DNA of 16,652 bases from an uncultured Caryophanales bacterium (GTDB lineage Bacteria > Bacillota_I > Bacilli_A > RF39 > UBA660): the NCBI GenBank assembly GCA_946414975.1, contig CAMKQS010000030.1, positions 1 to 16,652 of the forward strand. The letters run 5' to 3'. Each line of letters begins with the position of its first letter. The stretch's first letter is position 1. This document shows positions 15,323 through 16,652 of this stretch, one piece after another. The notes beneath the pieces were generated by a model, which did no database searches, was not told where the DNA came from, and was given only the letters and a program-made list of their open reading frames with translations. The translations under genes and the position numbers were made by a program.

Positions 15323-16602
15323 TATAAACTCCAATAATCTATTCCTAATGATTCAATCTTATTTTTATTATAAATATTTTTTAAATCAAATACTATTCCA
15401 TCTGTCTTTAAGTTTTTCTTTATGTCATTAATAGTCAAATCTTTATATTTATCATGTGCGACTGCAAATACTTTTACATCTACCATTTCATCTTTTTGAC
15501 AAATATTTATTCTGTATTCATTCTTAACATCCTCTATGTTGGCAACATAATCGTAAACTAATACTTTAACACCATATTTAAGTAAAGCATTAACAATATC
15601 AATTACTTTACTGTTTCTAATATCTGGAACATTTTCTTTAAATGTAACACCATACACAGCAACTTTACATTTTCTTATTATTTTATCTTTTTTTATTAAT
15701 TGTTTTATAACAGATTCTGCAACAAAAGTTGGAATATCATTATTAATTTTTCTACTTATTTTCAATAATTCAGGACTATAGTTAATTTGCTCTGACTTAT
15801 AAATCAAGTAAAAAGGATCAACACCAATACAATGTCCACCAACAAGGCCTGGCTCAAAGTTTAAAAAATTCCATTTACTTGATGCTGCTTCTAAAACTGA
15901 TTTAGTATCAATCCCCATTTGGTGAAAAATTATTGATAACTGATTCATAAAAGCAATATTAACATCTCTTTGTGTATTTTCTACAACTTTAGCTGCCTCA
16001 GCTACCTTAATTGACTCCGCTTCAAACACTCCATTTTTTAATACACTTGAATATAACTTTGACACACTATTTAATGTTTCAGAATCCATTCCAGATACAA
16101 TTTTTCTAATAGATTCAAAATTATGAACTTTATCACCAGGATTTATTCGCTCAGGAGAATATGCAATTTTAAAATCCACACCACATTTTTTTTTCGAATA
16201 TTTTTCTAAAATTGGCATACAAAATTCTTCTGTTAATCCAGGATAAACAGTTGATTCATAAATAACAATTGCATTTTCCTTTAAATATTTACCAACTATT
16301 TCTGACGATTTTTCTAAAGGTTTTAAATCAGGCAAATTTGCCTCTTTTAACGGTGTAGGTACAGCAACTATTATGTAGTCACATTCTGATAAACAATTAG
16401 GATCAGCAGTAAAATTAATTGTGCTTTTTTTTAATTGCTCATTACCTACTTCATTAGTAACATCTATATTTTTTTTATAACATTCAATTTTCTTTAAGTT
16501 GCAATCATAACCATATACTTTATATTTTTTTGAAAAAGCAACTGCAAGTGGTAAGCCTACATACCCGAGTCCAACCACTCCTATTATCACTTTTTTATTC
16601 AT
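15322..16602 (-). CDS. UDP-N-acetylhexosamine 6-dehydrogenase (TviB/WbpO-type nucleotide sugar dehydrogenase)
   Basis: Predicted cytoplasmic NAD-dependent enzyme that oxidises C6 of a UDP-N-acetylhexosamine twice, giving a UDP-HexNAc uronic acid for the polymer. The 426-residue product has the family's usual length and domain order. An N-terminal Rossmann domain carries GLGYVG (residues 11-16). The central region has VYESTVYPG-like and SPERINPGDK motifs (about 113-158) and AEAAKVVENTQRD (201-213, with the conserved Lys205). The catalytic cysteine is Cys258 in GGHCIGVDP, and a C-terminal UDP-binding domain starts near 310. SPERINPGDK and KWNFL are typical of the TviB/WbpO/Cap5L branch rather than UDP-glucose dehydrogenase. 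Whether the substrate is UDP-GlcNAc, UDP-GalNAc or UDP-ManNAc cannot be read from sequence. I chose the ATG at 16602 because the Rossmann fold begins right after it. In-frame ATGs at 16614 and 16641 would add residues foreign to the family. It is the first gene of the visible cluster, and its TAA overlaps the next ATG. Confidence 0.95.
   Translation of the reverse strand: MNKKVIIGVVGLGYVGLPLAVAFSKKYKVYGYDCNLKKIECYKKNIDVTNEVGNEQLKKSTINFTADPNCLSECDYIIVAVPTPLKEANLPDLKPLEKSSEIVGKYLKENAIVIYESTVYPGLTEEFCMPILEKYSKKKCGVDFKIAYSPERINPGDKVHNFESIRKIVSGMDSETLNSVSKLYSSVLKNGVFEAESIKVAEAAKVVENTQRDVNIAFMNQLSIIFHQMGIDTKSVLEAASSKWNFLNFEPGLVGGHCIGVDPFYLIYKSEQINYSPELLKISRKINNDIPTFVAESVIKQLIKKDKIIRKCKVAVYGVTFKENVPDIRNSKVIDIVNALLKYGVKVLVYDYVANIEDVKNEYRINICQKDEMVDVKVFAVAHDKYKDLTINDIKKNLKTDGIVFDLKNIYNKNKIESLGIDYWSL
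15329..15332 (-). promoter_or_regulatory. Ribosome binding site deciding the DUF616 start
   Basis: GGAG on the minus strand, six bases before the ATG at 15322 and inside the last codons of the dehydrogenase gene. It supports the ATG over the TTG at 15334. Confidence 0.6.
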
Positions 16603-16652
16603 TTTAAGTTCCATCCCTTTCACTTCGTTCAAGGCACACATAGGTATGAAAA

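Noticed and set aside
1..16652. Mycoplasma-type genetic code (TGA as Trp), suggested by the extreme AT content
   Set aside because: TGG codes Trp throughout. TGA ends the DUF616, DPM1-like GT2 and flippase genes, two of them in ATGA overlaps with well-spaced ribosome binding sites for the next gene.
1..16652. CRISPR arrays, tRNA or rRNA genes, insertion sequences, attachment sites
   Set aside because: No regularly spaced direct repeats, cloverleaf-like segments, transposase motifs or flanking inverted repeats were noticed on reading both strands. Nearly all DNA is accounted for by the minus-strand genes.

Overview
The window is a single polysaccharide biosynthesis and export cluster from a very AT-rich bacterium. 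All 16 genes (15 complete, one cut at the left edge) lie on the minus strand, so transcription runs from position 16652 down to 1. Strong GGAGG-type ribosome binding sites, GTG and TTG starts, many start/stop overlaps and a textbook sigma-A promoter point to a low-GC Bacillota (Bacilli or Clostridia). TGG encodes Trp, and TAA, TAG and TGA all end genes in front of well-placed next starts, so the standard code fits better than the Mycoplasma code. Species cannot be named from the sequence.

Layout in transcription order. (1) 16602-14213: a nucleotide-sugar 6-dehydrogenase of the TviB/WbpO type, supplying a UDP-HexNAc uronic acid, then a DUF616 (TOD1/MUCI70-like) putative glycosyltransferase. 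(2) A 199-base gap with a weak hairpin and a likely extended -10 promoter. (3) 14013-11610: a degenerate WsaF-like GT-B protein with NPDV repeats, and a GT4 glycosyltransferase. (4) 11610-10103: a two-gene ABC-2 polysaccharide exporter (Wzt/TagH-like ATPase without the C-terminal sugar-binding domain, and a Wzm/TagG-like permease). (5) 10100-7923: a large tandem GT2 enzyme. (6) 7930-5488: a small two-helix membrane protein and a DUF2142 polytopic protein, a candidate GT-C transferase. (7) A 121-base gap with a near-consensus promoter (TTGACT, 17 bases, TATAAT). (8) 5366-4321: a DPM1/GtrB-like GT2 with a DUF2304 small membrane partner. (9) 4310-47: GT2, GT4, a GT11 fucosyltransferase-like enzyme and a Wzx/MOP flippase, then the first 16 codons of another probable GT2.

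Inferred joint function: cytoplasmic transferases build a lipid-linked heteropolysaccharide containing an N-acetylated uronic acid. The ABC transporter exports the chain. The GT2/DUF2304 pair loads sugar on undecaprenyl phosphate, and a DUF2142 protein could attach that sugar outside the membrane. The gene set resembles the Lancefield group A carbohydrate locus, where an ABC exporter for the backbone coexists with GacI/GacJ/GacK/GacL for side chains. No priming transferase, polymerase, wall ligase, dTDP-rhamnose genes or GDP-fucose genes are in the window. No RNA genes, insertion sequences or CRISPR arrays were seen. No gene-free stretch exceeds 300 bases.
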